This document shows positions 9,761 to 16,593 of a stretch of 64,000 bases of DNA, piece by piece. The translations under genes and the position numbers were made by a program. Within the stretch, counting starts at the first letter, position 1; each line of letters begins with the position of its first letter. The DNA is from Kribbella monticola. GTDB taxonomy: Bacteria > Actinomycetota > Actinomycetes > Propionibacteriales > Kribbellaceae. The stretch spans positions 62,001 through 126,000 of the forward strand of contig NZ_QFXK01000010.1 of the NCBI RefSeq assembly GCF_003261635.1. The letters run 5' to 3'. The notes under the pieces are model-generated. The model was not told the DNA's origin and searched no databases. It was given only the letters and a program-made list of their open reading frames with translations.

Positions 9761-11695
9761 ATGAATCTGTCCAGATCGCTTCGCGGCGTGGCCTTGGTGA
9801 GCGCTGCCCTCGCAGTGCTCGGCCTGGTCACGGCGCCGGCCAGTTCCGCTTCGGAGAAATACAGTTCGTTCCGCCCTGGCCTCGAATGGCGCGACACCGA
9901 CGGCCAGATCATCCAGGCCCATGGCGGACAGGTCGTACCGGCGACCGACGAGAACGGCCGGCGGATCTGGTACTGGTACGGCGAGGACCGCAGCAACGGG
10001 TACTACGACAGCCCGGGGGTGCACGTCTACTCCTCGTACGACCTCTACAACTGGAAGAACGACGGGCTCGCGCTGCGCACGATGAGCTCGCCGGAACAGT
10101 TCGACGACAAGTACTTCGGCAAGCTCTACAAGAACTACACCGCCGCGCAGAAGGAGGTCGTCTGGCGGGACCTGTCGACCAACAGCGTCCGGACCGACGG
10201 CTGGGCGAAACCGTCGATCCTCGAGCGGCCGAAGGTGATCTACAACAAGGCGACCGGCAAGTGGATCATGTGGGTGCACTCCGACGGACCCTCGTCGCCG
10301 ACCAGCGCGTCGACGTACGCGCGAGGCGAGGCGGGCGTGGCGATCGCGAACTCGCCGAAAGGCCCGTTCCGCTGGGTCGACTCGTATCGGCTGAACCATG
10401 TGCCCACAGACTCCGTGCCCTGGTGCGGCACCGGCTCCTCGTTCGACCCGGCCGGCGGGATGGCCCGGGACATGAACCTGTTCGTGGACGACGACGGTAC
10501 GGCGTACATCATCTACGCGTCCGAAGAGAACCGGACGATGTACATCTCCAAGCTCAACCACGACTACACCTATCTGTCCGCGCGGCCCGAGAATGCCGTG
10601 CAGGGCAAGGACTTCGTCCGAACGCTGGCCTGCAACCAGCGGGAGGCGCCGGCGATGTTCAAGTCCGAGGGCCGCTACTACCTGATCACCTCGGGCGCTA
10701 CCGGCTGGGACGCGAACCCGGCGAAGTACGCGACATCCGACAACATCCTCGGCCAGTTCACCGATCAGGGCAGTCCGATCAGCGGACCCGGCGCGGCGAA
10801 CACGTTCAGCTCGCAGAGCACGGCCGTGATTCCCTACGACCAGCAGCAGAACAAGTTCGTGTTCATGGGGGACCGGTGGACGCCGGACTCGCTGGCGACC
10901 GCGCCGTACGTCTGGATGCCGATGAAGTTCGGCGAGGGCGGCAGTCTGTCGATCGGTCCCGACCAGGAGTGGCGGCTCGGCGACCTCCCGGCGTACCGGC
11001 GGTGGACGGTCGACACGCACCTCCCGGACCACGTGGCGCTCGGCGACACGAGCACGCTGCCGACCAGCGTGAGCGTGAAGACGGGCTCGCTGTCGAAGCA
11101 GTTGGCCGTGACCTGGGACGCTTCGACCGTTGCCCGTCCAGGACCGGCGAACGTCCGCGGGACGCTGGCGGACGGACGGACGTTCACCCGCCCGATCGTC
11201 GTAGTACCGCAGGGGTTGCGGTACGCCGTCAATGCCGGTGGCGTGGCGACCACCGACTGGCAGACCTTGACCAAGGCGGCCGGGCCGCTGTTGAACTCGA
11301 ACCCTGAGCAGCCGCTCGGGCTGGATCCGGCCACTGGGAAGACCTGGGGCTACACCGGCGCGAGTGCGCCTGCCGGTCCGGCGAACGGCGATCTCTACAG
11401 CACGCTGCGGTACGCCAAGAACCACGAGCCACTCGTCTACACCTTCGAAGGACTCGAGCCGGGGACCTACACCGTGCACGCCGGCTATTTCGATCCGTGG
11501 CCGTGGGCGAACCGTGCTGCCCAGGTGACGATCGACGGCTCGGTCGTCGACCAGCAACGCCTCTTCACCGGGAGCAACGACGCTGCGGCCTACAGCAACG
11601 TACCGGTCGGCGCAGACGGCAAGATCACCGTCACGATCGCCCCGACCCGCTCACCGGACATCCAGGTCAGCTGGCTGATGGTCGCCCGCGGCTGA
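9761..11695 (+). CDS. Secreted GH43-like glycoside hydrolase
   Basis: The 644-aa protein has a Sec signal (MNLSRSLRGVALVSAALAVLGLVTAPASSA), then a five-bladed propeller catalytic domain of the GH43 exo-beta-1,3-galactanase-like type: IIQAHGGQVVPATD, WYWYGEDRSNGYY, KPSILERPKVIYNKATGKWIMW. From about residue 420 there is a small Ig-like bacterial domain (GDTSTLPTSVSVKTGSLSK), and from about 490 a malectin/CBM-like module (LVYTFEGLEPGTYTVHAGYFDP). It probably releases galactose- or arabinose-type units outside the cell for the importer upstream. AGGAG overlaps the preceding stop, 7 bases before. The subfamily is judged from motifs alone. Confidence 0.8.
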   Translation: MNLSRSLRGVALVSAALAVLGLVTAPASSASEKYSSFRPGLEWRDTDGQIIQAHGGQVVPATDENGRRIWYWYGEDRSNGYYDSPGVHVYSSYDLYNWKNDGLALRTMSSPEQFDDKYFGKLYKNYTAAQKEVVWRDLSTNSVRTDGWAKPSILERPKVIYNKATGKWIMWVHSDGPSSPTSASTYARGEAGVAIANSPKGPFRWVDSYRLNHVPTDSVPWCGTGSSFDPAGGMARDMNLFVDDDGTAYIIYASEENRTMYISKLNHDYTYLSARPENAVQGKDFVRTLACNQREAPAMFKSEGRYYLITSGATGWDANPAKYATSDNILGQFTDQGSPISGPGAANTFSSQSTAVIPYDQQQNKFVFMGDRWTPDSLATAPYVWMPMKFGEGGSLSIGPDQEWRLGDLPAYRRWTVDTHLPDHVALGDTSTLPTSVSVKTGSLSKQLAVTWDASTVARPGPANVRGTLADGRTFTRPIVVVPQGLRYAVNAGGVATTDWQTLTKAAGPLLNSNPEQPLGLDPATGKTWGYTGASAPAGPANGDLYSTLRYAKNHEPLVYTFEGLEPGTYTVHAGYFDPWPWANRAAQVTIDGSVVDQQRLFTGSNDAAAYSNVPVGADGKITVTIAPTRSPDIQVSWLMVARG

Positions 11696-11738
11696 ACGGC
11701 GGCAAGCACAGTTGTCAGCGATTGGATGACGGAGATAC

Positions 11739-11767
11739 TTGTCATCGTTCGGATGACTTGCTATAAG
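11739..11767 (+). promoter_or_regulatory. Sigma-70-type promoter of hsp20
   Basis: TTGTCA (11739-11744) and TATAAG (11762-11767) are separated by exactly 17 bases. Each matches 5 of 6 consensus positions. It lies about 45 bases upstream of the hsp20 ribosome binding site, and the -35 region is embedded in an inverted repeat listed separately. Confidence 0.7.
11740..11758. promoter_or_regulatory. RheA-like operator TGTCATC-N5-GATGACT
   Basis: An inverted repeat with 7-base half-sites and a 5-base centre overlaps the -35 element and the spacer of the hsp20 promoter. It matches 13 of 14 positions of TGTCATC-N5-GATGACA, which I recall as the site of RheA, the heat-sensing repressor of hsp18 in Streptomyces albus. 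A further GATGAC half-site at 11725-11730 sits just upstream. No rheA-like gene is adjacent, so the repressor would be encoded elsewhere. Confidence 0.65.
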
Positions 11768-11819
11768 GGAAGTGCGTGTTGACACCACCGTGGAATCGAC
11801 TTCAGGAGGTGTAAGGACG

Positions 11820-12266
11820 ATGTTGATGCGCACTGACCCGTTCCGTGAGTTCGACCGGCTGGCCCAGCAGTTCCTCGGCGGTCAGGCTACGGGCACGTGG
11901 TCGAGGCCGACCCCGATGCCGATGGACGCCTACCGTCAGGGCGACGAATACGTCGTCTCCTTCGATCTGCCCGGTATCTCGCCGGATGCCATCGAGCTCG
12001 ATGTCGAACGCAACGTCCTCACGGTGAAGGCCGAACGCCGGCCGCTCGAACTCGGCGACGAAGTCGAGGTCCAGGTCGCCGAACGGCCGCTGGGGGCGTT
12101 CTCGCGGCAACTGTTCCTCGGTGACTCCCTCGACGCCGACAACATCCAGGCCAACTACGAGGCCGGCGTGCTGACCTTGAAGATCCCGGTCGCCGAGCAG
12201 GCCAAACCGCGCAAGATCTCGATCACCGCGAACGACAGCGGTGACCGCAAGCAGATCAACGCCTGA
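11820..12266 (+). CDS. hsp20: Hsp20/alpha-crystallin small heat-shock protein
   Basis: The 148-aa cytoplasmic holdase chaperone has the alpha-crystallin domain at about residues 38-135 (YRQGDEYVVSFDLPGISPDAIELDVERNVLTVKAERR) with the family signature ANYEAGVLTLKIPV near the end. It binds unfolding proteins without ATP. I chose ATG 11820 rather than the in-frame upstream GTG 11772, because AGGAGG (11804-11809) lies 10 bases upstream and because 11772 falls just after the -10 box. It is probably repressed at normal temperature through the operator at 11740-11758. Confidence 0.92.
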   Translation: MLMRTDPFREFDRLAQQFLGGQATGTWSRPTPMPMDAYRQGDEYVVSFDLPGISPDAIELDVERNVLTVKAERRPLELGDEVEVQVAERPLGAFSRQLFLGDSLDADNIQANYEAGVLTLKIPVAEQAKPRKISITANDSGDRKQINA

Positions 12267-12272
12267 CGAGCC

Positions 12273-12289
12273 GTCCCCGGCCGCGGGAC
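12273..12289 (+). terminator. Small hairpin after hsp20, possible terminator
   Basis: GTCCC (12273-12277) pairs with GGGAC (12285-12289) across a 7-base GC-rich loop, 6 bases past the hsp20 stop. There is no T-run, so it may only partly end transcription before the next small gene. Confidence 0.3.
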
Positions 12290-12317
12290 AGAGCCATCTT
12301 GTTGGTGGGTGAGATCG

Positions 12318-12599
12318 ATGACGGCAGTGCAGCGGCGGACGCCCGTCGACGAGGTCTTCCTCGACCTCGTGCTCGACGACAGCGACCTGCTGCGCGCCGA
12401 GTTCGACGCCTTGATCACCGCCAGCTGGGAGACACCGTGCCAGCCGCCCCGGCGCAAGCTCTGTCCTCCGGCCGGCGGCTGGGGTGCGCCACCACCGGGC
12501 ACCCGCTCGGAGCATGACGGTTTCCGGCCGGCGGGCACGTCCCCGACGCGTCCGCCGCAGGGCCGGCAGCGCGGTCCTCCGCGCGCGCACCTGGATTGA
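12318..12599 (+). CDS. Small protein of unknown function
   Basis: This 93-aa protein has an acidic N-terminal half (VDEVFLDLVLDDSDLLRAEFDALITASW) that looks folded and a Pro/Arg/Gly-rich, probably disordered C-terminal half with two Cys. I do not recognise a family. ATG 12318 has GGGTGAG 5 bases upstream; GTG 12309 in the same frame is an alternative start. It lies 51 bases after hsp20 on the same strand, so some read-through expression with hsp20 is possible. Confidence 0.6.
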   Translation: MTAVQRRTPVDEVFLDLVLDDSDLLRAEFDALITASWETPCQPPRRKLCPPAGGWGAPPPGTRSEHDGFRPAGTSPTRPPQGRQRGPPRAHLD

Positions 12600-12782
12600 C
12601 CGAATCGGAGGAGGTGAGGAGATCCGACAACTTCGATGCCTTTGACCAGGTGATGCGGCCGCTCGCTGGACACACCCTCGAACAGCGGCGACCACCACCT
12701 CCGTGCGCCGCTCGTCCTTCCTAGGACACCTCAACGCGCGAGCCGCCGCATCACCGCTGGTCCTCCCGAGGGGAGCAGCGAG
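12600..12782. other. Intergenic region before the GAF-ANTAR gene
   Basis: It contains GGAGGAGGTGAGGAG at 12607-12621, followed by a short open frame, GTG 12614 to TAG 12722-12724 (36 codons). The GTG overlaps the purine run, so spacing for translation is poor and I do not call a gene. The last 15 bases (CCCGAGGGGAGCAGCGAG) supply the ribosome binding site of the next gene. No clear promoter is visible. Confidence 0.4.
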
Positions 12783-13469
12783 ATGGAACTACCTGAGTTT
12801 GCTGATCTGATGACGACGGTCGCCGAGTCGTTGCGTCAGTCGGACGACCTCGACGGCACTCTTGCGCTGATCACCGCCAGCGTGGTGGAGACCATCGCCG
12901 GGGTGACCCACGCCAGCATCTCGGTGACGAGCAAGAACGGCACGATCCAGACCCTGGCTCCCACGGACGAGGTGGCTCACCTCGCCGACCAGACGCAGTA
13001 CGAACTACATGAAGGCCCGTGTGTCGAGGCCGCGCTGAACGCCGAGCTCGTGCAGGTCGACGAGCTGGGGAGCGACTCGCGGTGGCCGCAGTACGGGCCG
13101 AGGGCCGCCGAACTCGGGCTGCGGTCCCAGCTGTCGTTCCAGTTCCGCGCCGAGCCGAATGTCCGCGGCGCGCTGAACCTGTACGCCGACGAGCCGGCCG
13201 CCTTCGGACCGGAGGACCGCTACATCGGCGCGATGTTCGCCAACTGCGTGGCGGTGCTGCTCGGCTGGAACAGGCAGGGCGTCAGTTTGTCCCGCGCTCT
13301 CGAGAGCAGAGGCCAGATCGGGACGGCGGTCGGGATCCTGATGGAGCGGTACCGGCTCGATCAGCACCGCGCGTTCGCGTTCCTGGTGCGCTCTTCCCAG
13401 ACCGAGAACGTCAAACTCCGCGAGGTCGCCGCCGCCATCGTCACCCAAACCGCTGCCAAAGCGGCCTGA
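12783..13469 (+). CDS. GAF and ANTAR domain protein, RNA-binding antiterminator
   Basis: The 228-aa cytoplasmic regulator has an N-terminal GAF sensor at about 20-160 (SVVETIAGVTHASISVTSKN, LGLRSQLSFQF) and a C-terminal ANTAR domain at about 165-222 (RALESRGQIGTAVGILMERYRLDQHRAFAFL). ANTAR domains bind paired RNA hairpins and prevent transcription termination. The effector of the GAF domain is unknown. GAGGGGAG lies before the ATG. The gene is monocistronic, converging on the nuclease gene 17 bases away. Confidence 0.88.
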   Translation: MELPEFADLMTTVAESLRQSDDLDGTLALITASVVETIAGVTHASISVTSKNGTIQTLAPTDEVAHLADQTQYELHEGPCVEAALNAELVQVDELGSDSRWPQYGPRAAELGLRSQLSFQFRAEPNVRGALNLYADEPAAFGPEDRYIGAMFANCVAVLLGWNRQGVSLSRALESRGQIGTAVGILMERYRLDQHRAFAFLVRSSQTENVKLREVAAAIVTQTAAKAA

Positions 13470-13486
13470 CGCGAAGTACGACTTCC

Positions 13487-14332
13487 TCAGGGTCGGTCCC
13501 AGGCGCCGACCTGACGGGCCGGACGCACCAGCTCGGCGAACAGCCCGAAGTGGTCGCTGACCCAGACACCGTCCACGGGTTCGTCGAACACGATGCGGCA
13601 GGCGCGAACGTCGAGCAGCGGTCCGTGGATGCCGGAGCGGACCATGATGTAGTCGATCCGGCGCCCGCGCTCGCGTTTCATTTCCCCTTCCAGTACGAGT
13701 GGATTCCTCGGACTGAAGGTATGGCCCGGTTCGTCGCCGTGCAGACTTTCCCACGCGTCCTCGTAGCGCACACTCAGCTCGTCGAGCGACTGGCGACCCG
13801 TCCAGAACCGGATACTGGCGGCTTGGGTGTCCGCGTCGAAATCGCCGAGCAGCACGACCGGCAGATCGTCCCGGCCGCCGACCAGGTCCTCGATCCAGCG
13901 TGCGGCGGTGACGGCCTGACGCTCCCGCACATACTCGCCGGTCAGCTGCCAGTTCGGTTTGTGGTGAACGACCACCAGGGTTCCGAGCGGCTCGGGAGCT
14001 CGTACTTCGACCGCGATCGCACCCGCCCACGGCAAGCCGACCGAGCCGGGTGCGACCTGCAGATCGAGGCTGTGGACGTCGCCCACAGGCCACCGAGTTG
14101 CCAAGCATGCCCCGACCGGGTCGGACGGCTCCGACGGGTGATCGATGATCGTGAAGTCCGGACCCAGAAGCTCACGGGCCTGGTCGAGCTCCTCGGTCCG
14201 GGTGACCTCCTGCAGCGCAACGACATCCGGCCGCAACTCCGAGAGTTCGGCTCGAAGCACCTTCTCCCGCCCAGGCCCGTCCGCGTGATCCCGGGACAAG
14301 ATGTTGTAGGTCAGCACCCGCATCCCGGTCAT
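13487..14332 (-). CDS. Endonuclease/exonuclease/phosphatase family protein
   Basis: The 281-aa metal-dependent phosphoesterase of the DNase I-like fold has LTYNIL at the N terminus, ALQEV (metal-binding Glu), GDFDAD and the terminal SDHFGL with catalytic Asp-His. The substrate could be DNA, a phospholipid or an inositol phosphate; sequence does not decide. No signal peptide. ATG 14332 has GGGAGG 4-5 bases upstream, which favours it over upstream 14356 and downstream 14323. Confidence 0.85.
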   Translation of the reverse strand: MTGMRVLTYNILSRDHADGPGREKVLRAELSELRPDVVALQEVTRTEELDQARELLGPDFTIIDHPSEPSDPVGACLATRWPVGDVHSLDLQVAPGSVGLPWAGAIAVEVRAPEPLGTLVVVHHKPNWQLTGEYVRERQAVTAARWIEDLVGGRDDLPVVLLGDFDADTQAASIRFWTGRQSLDELSVRYEDAWESLHGDEPGHTFSPRNPLVLEGEMKRERGRRIDYIMVRSGIHGPLLDVRACRIVFDEPVDGVWVSDHFGLFAELVRPARQVGAWDRP

Positions 14333-14389
14333 TCGCCCTCCCGACCAGCCAGTCAACTCCTGTCGAGGCCAGTGGTACCCCGTTGCGCC

Positions 14390-15109
14390 CTACTGCACGC
14401 CGGTCCGGGCCGCGCGGAGGATCAGGTCCGCAACCTCGGCCGGCTGAGAGGCGAACACCGCGTGCGATGCGCCCTCGATGCTGACGACCTCGCCCTTGGC
14501 GCGCTCGGCCATGAAGCGATGCGCGGCGAGCGGGATGTTCTTGTCCGCCTCGGCGATCAGGAAGAAGCTCGGGACCGACGCCCAGGCCTGCGGTCCCTCG
14601 GCCGGATCGTTGAGCGCGGCGACGGTGATCGGCCGCTGAGTAGCGGCCATCAGCCGGGTGGTCTCCTCCGGTACGTCGGCCGCGAACTGCTGGCGGTACA
14701 GCTCCTGCGCGACGTACATGTCCTGATTGCCGTCCGGGAGCGGCACCGGCCGCAACGTCTCGGCGAGTGTGCTGCCCGGGAACTGGCTCGACAGTGCGGC
14801 CGCGGATTCGCCGGCCTCGGGTGCGAACGCGGCGACGAACACCAGCGCCTTGACGTTCTCCGCAGCCGCGCCGGCCTTACTGATCACCATTCCACCGTAG
14901 GAGTGCCCGACCAGCACGACGGGCCCGTCGATCGTGTCGACCAGCGCCCGCACCTGCGCCGCGTCGTACGCCACCGACCGCAACGGATTCGCAGCCGCGA
15001 CCACCCGGTGCCCCGCACCCTGCAGCCGGTCGACAACCGGCCCCCACCCACCCGACTCCGCAAACGCCCCATGCACCAACACGATCGTGGGCTTACCGTC
15101 CTGCGCCAT
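14390..15109 (-). CDS. Alpha/beta hydrolase, esterase-like
   Basis: The 239-aa cytoplasmic alpha/beta hydrolase has the oxyanion-hole segment IVLVHGAFAESGGW, nucleophile elbow GHSYGG, acid in LIAEADKNIP and catalytic His in GASHAVF. It resembles the plant-type esterase (EstC/salicylate esterase-like) group common in soil bacteria. ATG 15109 has GGAGG 5 bases upstream, so the longer frame to 15181 is not used. The upstream DNA is unusually AT-rich for this genome (TTTTATATCCTAAATAATGAA on the plus strand at 15151-15171), marking its promoter. Confidence 0.85.
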   Translation of the reverse strand: MAQDGKPTIVLVHGAFAESGGWGPVVDRLQGAGHRVVAAANPLRSVAYDAAQVRALVDTIDGPVVLVGHSYGGMVISKAGAAAENVKALVFVAAFAPEAGESAAALSSQFPGSTLAETLRPVPLPDGNQDMYVAQELYRQQFAADVPEETTRLMAATQRPITVAALNDPAEGPQAWASVPSFFLIAEADKNIPLAAHRFMAERAKGEVVSIEGASHAVFASQPAEVADLILRAARTGVQ

Positions 15110-15150
15110 CACTACCTCCGGGATTCGGTTCCTGTCGCACTCGGTGCCAG

Positions 15151-15171
15151 TTTTATATCCTAAATAATGAA
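15151..15171 (-). promoter_or_regulatory. AT-rich promoter/operator block of the esterase gene
   Basis: About 20 bases with almost no G/C stand out in this GC-rich genome, 42-62 bases upstream of the esterase start. They include TTTA-N5-TAAA symmetry (TTTATATCCTAAA) and a possible -10 (TATAAA on the minus strand). This fits a promoter with a regulator site, but the regulator is not identifiable. Confidence 0.4.
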
Positions 15172-15176
15172 CAAAT

Positions 15177-15215
15177 CCCACCCATCAACCTGAGCGCGTC
15201 AGGGGGTGGGTTTTT
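15177..15215. terminator. Two-part hairpin at the 3' end of the histidine kinase gene
   Basis: CCCACCC (15177-15183) pairs with GGGTGGG (15204-15210), enclosing an inner stem CCTGA (15189-15193)/TCAGG (15199-15203). TTTTT follows on the plus strand at 15211-15215. It overlaps the last codons of the kinase gene and separates that minus-strand operon from the esterase promoter. Confidence 0.55.
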
Positions 15216-16590
15216 GGTGGGTGGGGAGGTGGACGTGGAGGGTGGTGTTGCCGGGGGTGGAGGTGACGGTGATGGAGCCGTTGTGGTGTTCGGTGATGAT
15301 GCGTTGGGCGATGTCGAGGCCGAGGCCGGTTCCTTTGCCGACGTCCTTGGTGGTGTAGAAGGGTTCGAAGGCGCGGGCTGCGACCTCGGGTGACATGCCC
15401 TCGCCGGTGTCGGTGATCTCGACGACGATCTCGTTGCCCTCGGCATGCGTGTGGAGGCGCAACGTGCCACTGCCGTTCATCGCGTCGACGGCGTTGTCGA
15501 TCAGGTTGGTCCAGACCTGGTTGAGCTCGCCGGTATAGGCGTCGATCCGGGGCAGGTCGCCGTACTCGCGGACCACCTCGATCCCGTCGCGGAGTTTGTG
15601 TCCGAGGATCACCAGGGTGTTCTCGAGGCCTTGTGTCACGTCGGTGGGCTGCAACGAAGCGCGGTCCATCTGCGAGTACGACCGGACGGCCGCGACCAGG
15701 TCGGAGATGCGCCGGGTCGACATCCTCACCTCGGACAGCAACGTCGTCGCGGCGAAGGTGCTCGCCACCCACTCCAACCCTGGTTCGAGGTTGTCCGCAT
15801 CCAGTACGGCGGCCGCGCGCTCGCACCAGGCGACGTCGACCCCGGCCGCGGCCAGTGGCTGTGCGATCACCCAGTCGCGTTCCACGCCGTGCCGCCCGAG
15901 CCAGGTGGCCAGGGCGTTCTCCTGATCGGCGATGTCGAGCGGATCCAGGCCGACCGCGGCCGGCTGAATTTCGCGGCGCAGCTTGTCGAGCGCTGTCAGT
16001 TGCGGCGCGGAGATCTCTCCTTGGGCCAGGCGATCGAGCGAGGTGATCAGTGTCTGGCAGACCGCTTCGAGCGCGTCGGCGGCACGCGTCGCGGCGGCCG
16101 CGGGATTGTTGAGCTCGTGCGCAAGGCCCGCGGCGAGAGTTCCCAGCGTGACCAGCGATTGGCGTTGCCGCGCAGTCGCCTCGATGGAACGGGCGGTTCC
16201 GTAAACCCCGTTGATCAGGTGACTCCCCAAGGGAAACCAGGCGTCGGTGAGCGTACGCAGTACCGGAGCCGGCACCCGTAGTACGCGGCCTTCCTGCACG
16301 CCCCGCCCGGACGCGAGATAGACGCCACGCTCGTCCCACGCCCTGAAGCCACCGGCCCAGCGACCCGGTACGTCGAGCCGCCCGACCACCGAGTCCTCGC
16401 GGCCGACGTGTCGCGACAACTCGATCGCGCCGTCGATCAGCACCCACCAGTGATCGGCGTGGTCGCCTTCGGTGAACAGCTTCGCCCCGGGCTCGATCAG
16501 TACTTCGGAACCTCCGTCGATCAGCTCCTGCAGTTGCTCGTCGGTCAGCCCGGCGAAGAGCCCGAGCCCGCGAAGATCGTCGACTCGCAT
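15199..16590 (-). CDS. Cyclic nucleotide-binding sensor histidine kinase
   Basis: The 463-aa soluble kinase has an N-terminal cNMP-binding (CRP-like) fold at about 10-125 (LFAGLTDEQLQELIDGGSEV, EGDHADHWWVLIDGAIEL), a HisKA-like dimerisation segment with H in GLAHELNNPAAA, and an HATPase_c domain from about 345 with the N box (NLIDNAVDAM), G1 (DTGEGMS) and G2 (GKGTGLGLDI). It follows the receiver-flavoprotein gene by 3 bases, so the two form an operon and probably a signalling pair. With no TM segments, it must sense a cytoplasmic cue. Confidence 0.87.
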   Translation of the reverse strand: MRVDDLRGLGLFAGLTDEQLQELIDGGSEVLIEPGAKLFTEGDHADHWWVLIDGAIELSRHVGREDSVVGRLDVPGRWAGGFRAWDERGVYLASGRGVQEGRVLRVPAPVLRTLTDAWFPLGSHLINGVYGTARSIEATARQRQSLVTLGTLAAGLAHELNNPAAAATRAADALEAVCQTLITSLDRLAQGEISAPQLTALDKLRREIQPAAVGLDPLDIADQENALATWLGRHGVERDWVIAQPLAAAGVDVAWCERAAAVLDADNLEPGLEWVASTFAATTLLSEVRMSTRRISDLVAAVRSYSQMDRASLQPTDVTQGLENTLVILGHKLRDGIEVVREYGDLPRIDAYTGELNQVWTNLIDNAVDAMNGSGTLRLHTHAEGNEIVVEITDTGEGMSPEVAARAFEPFYTTKDVGKGTGLGLDIAQRIITEHHNGSITVTSTPGNTTLHVHLPTHQKPTP

Positions 16591-16593
16591 GGC

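Noticed and set aside
11696..11819. HAIR (HspR) or CIRCE element at hsp20
   Set aside because: No CTTGAGT-N7-ACTCAAG or CIRCE-like repeat is present; the RheA-like repeat explains the symmetry better.
12614..12724. 36-codon frame before the GAF-ANTAR gene
   Set aside because: The GTG overlaps the purine-rich run that would have to serve as its ribosome binding site, and the product has no recognisable feature.
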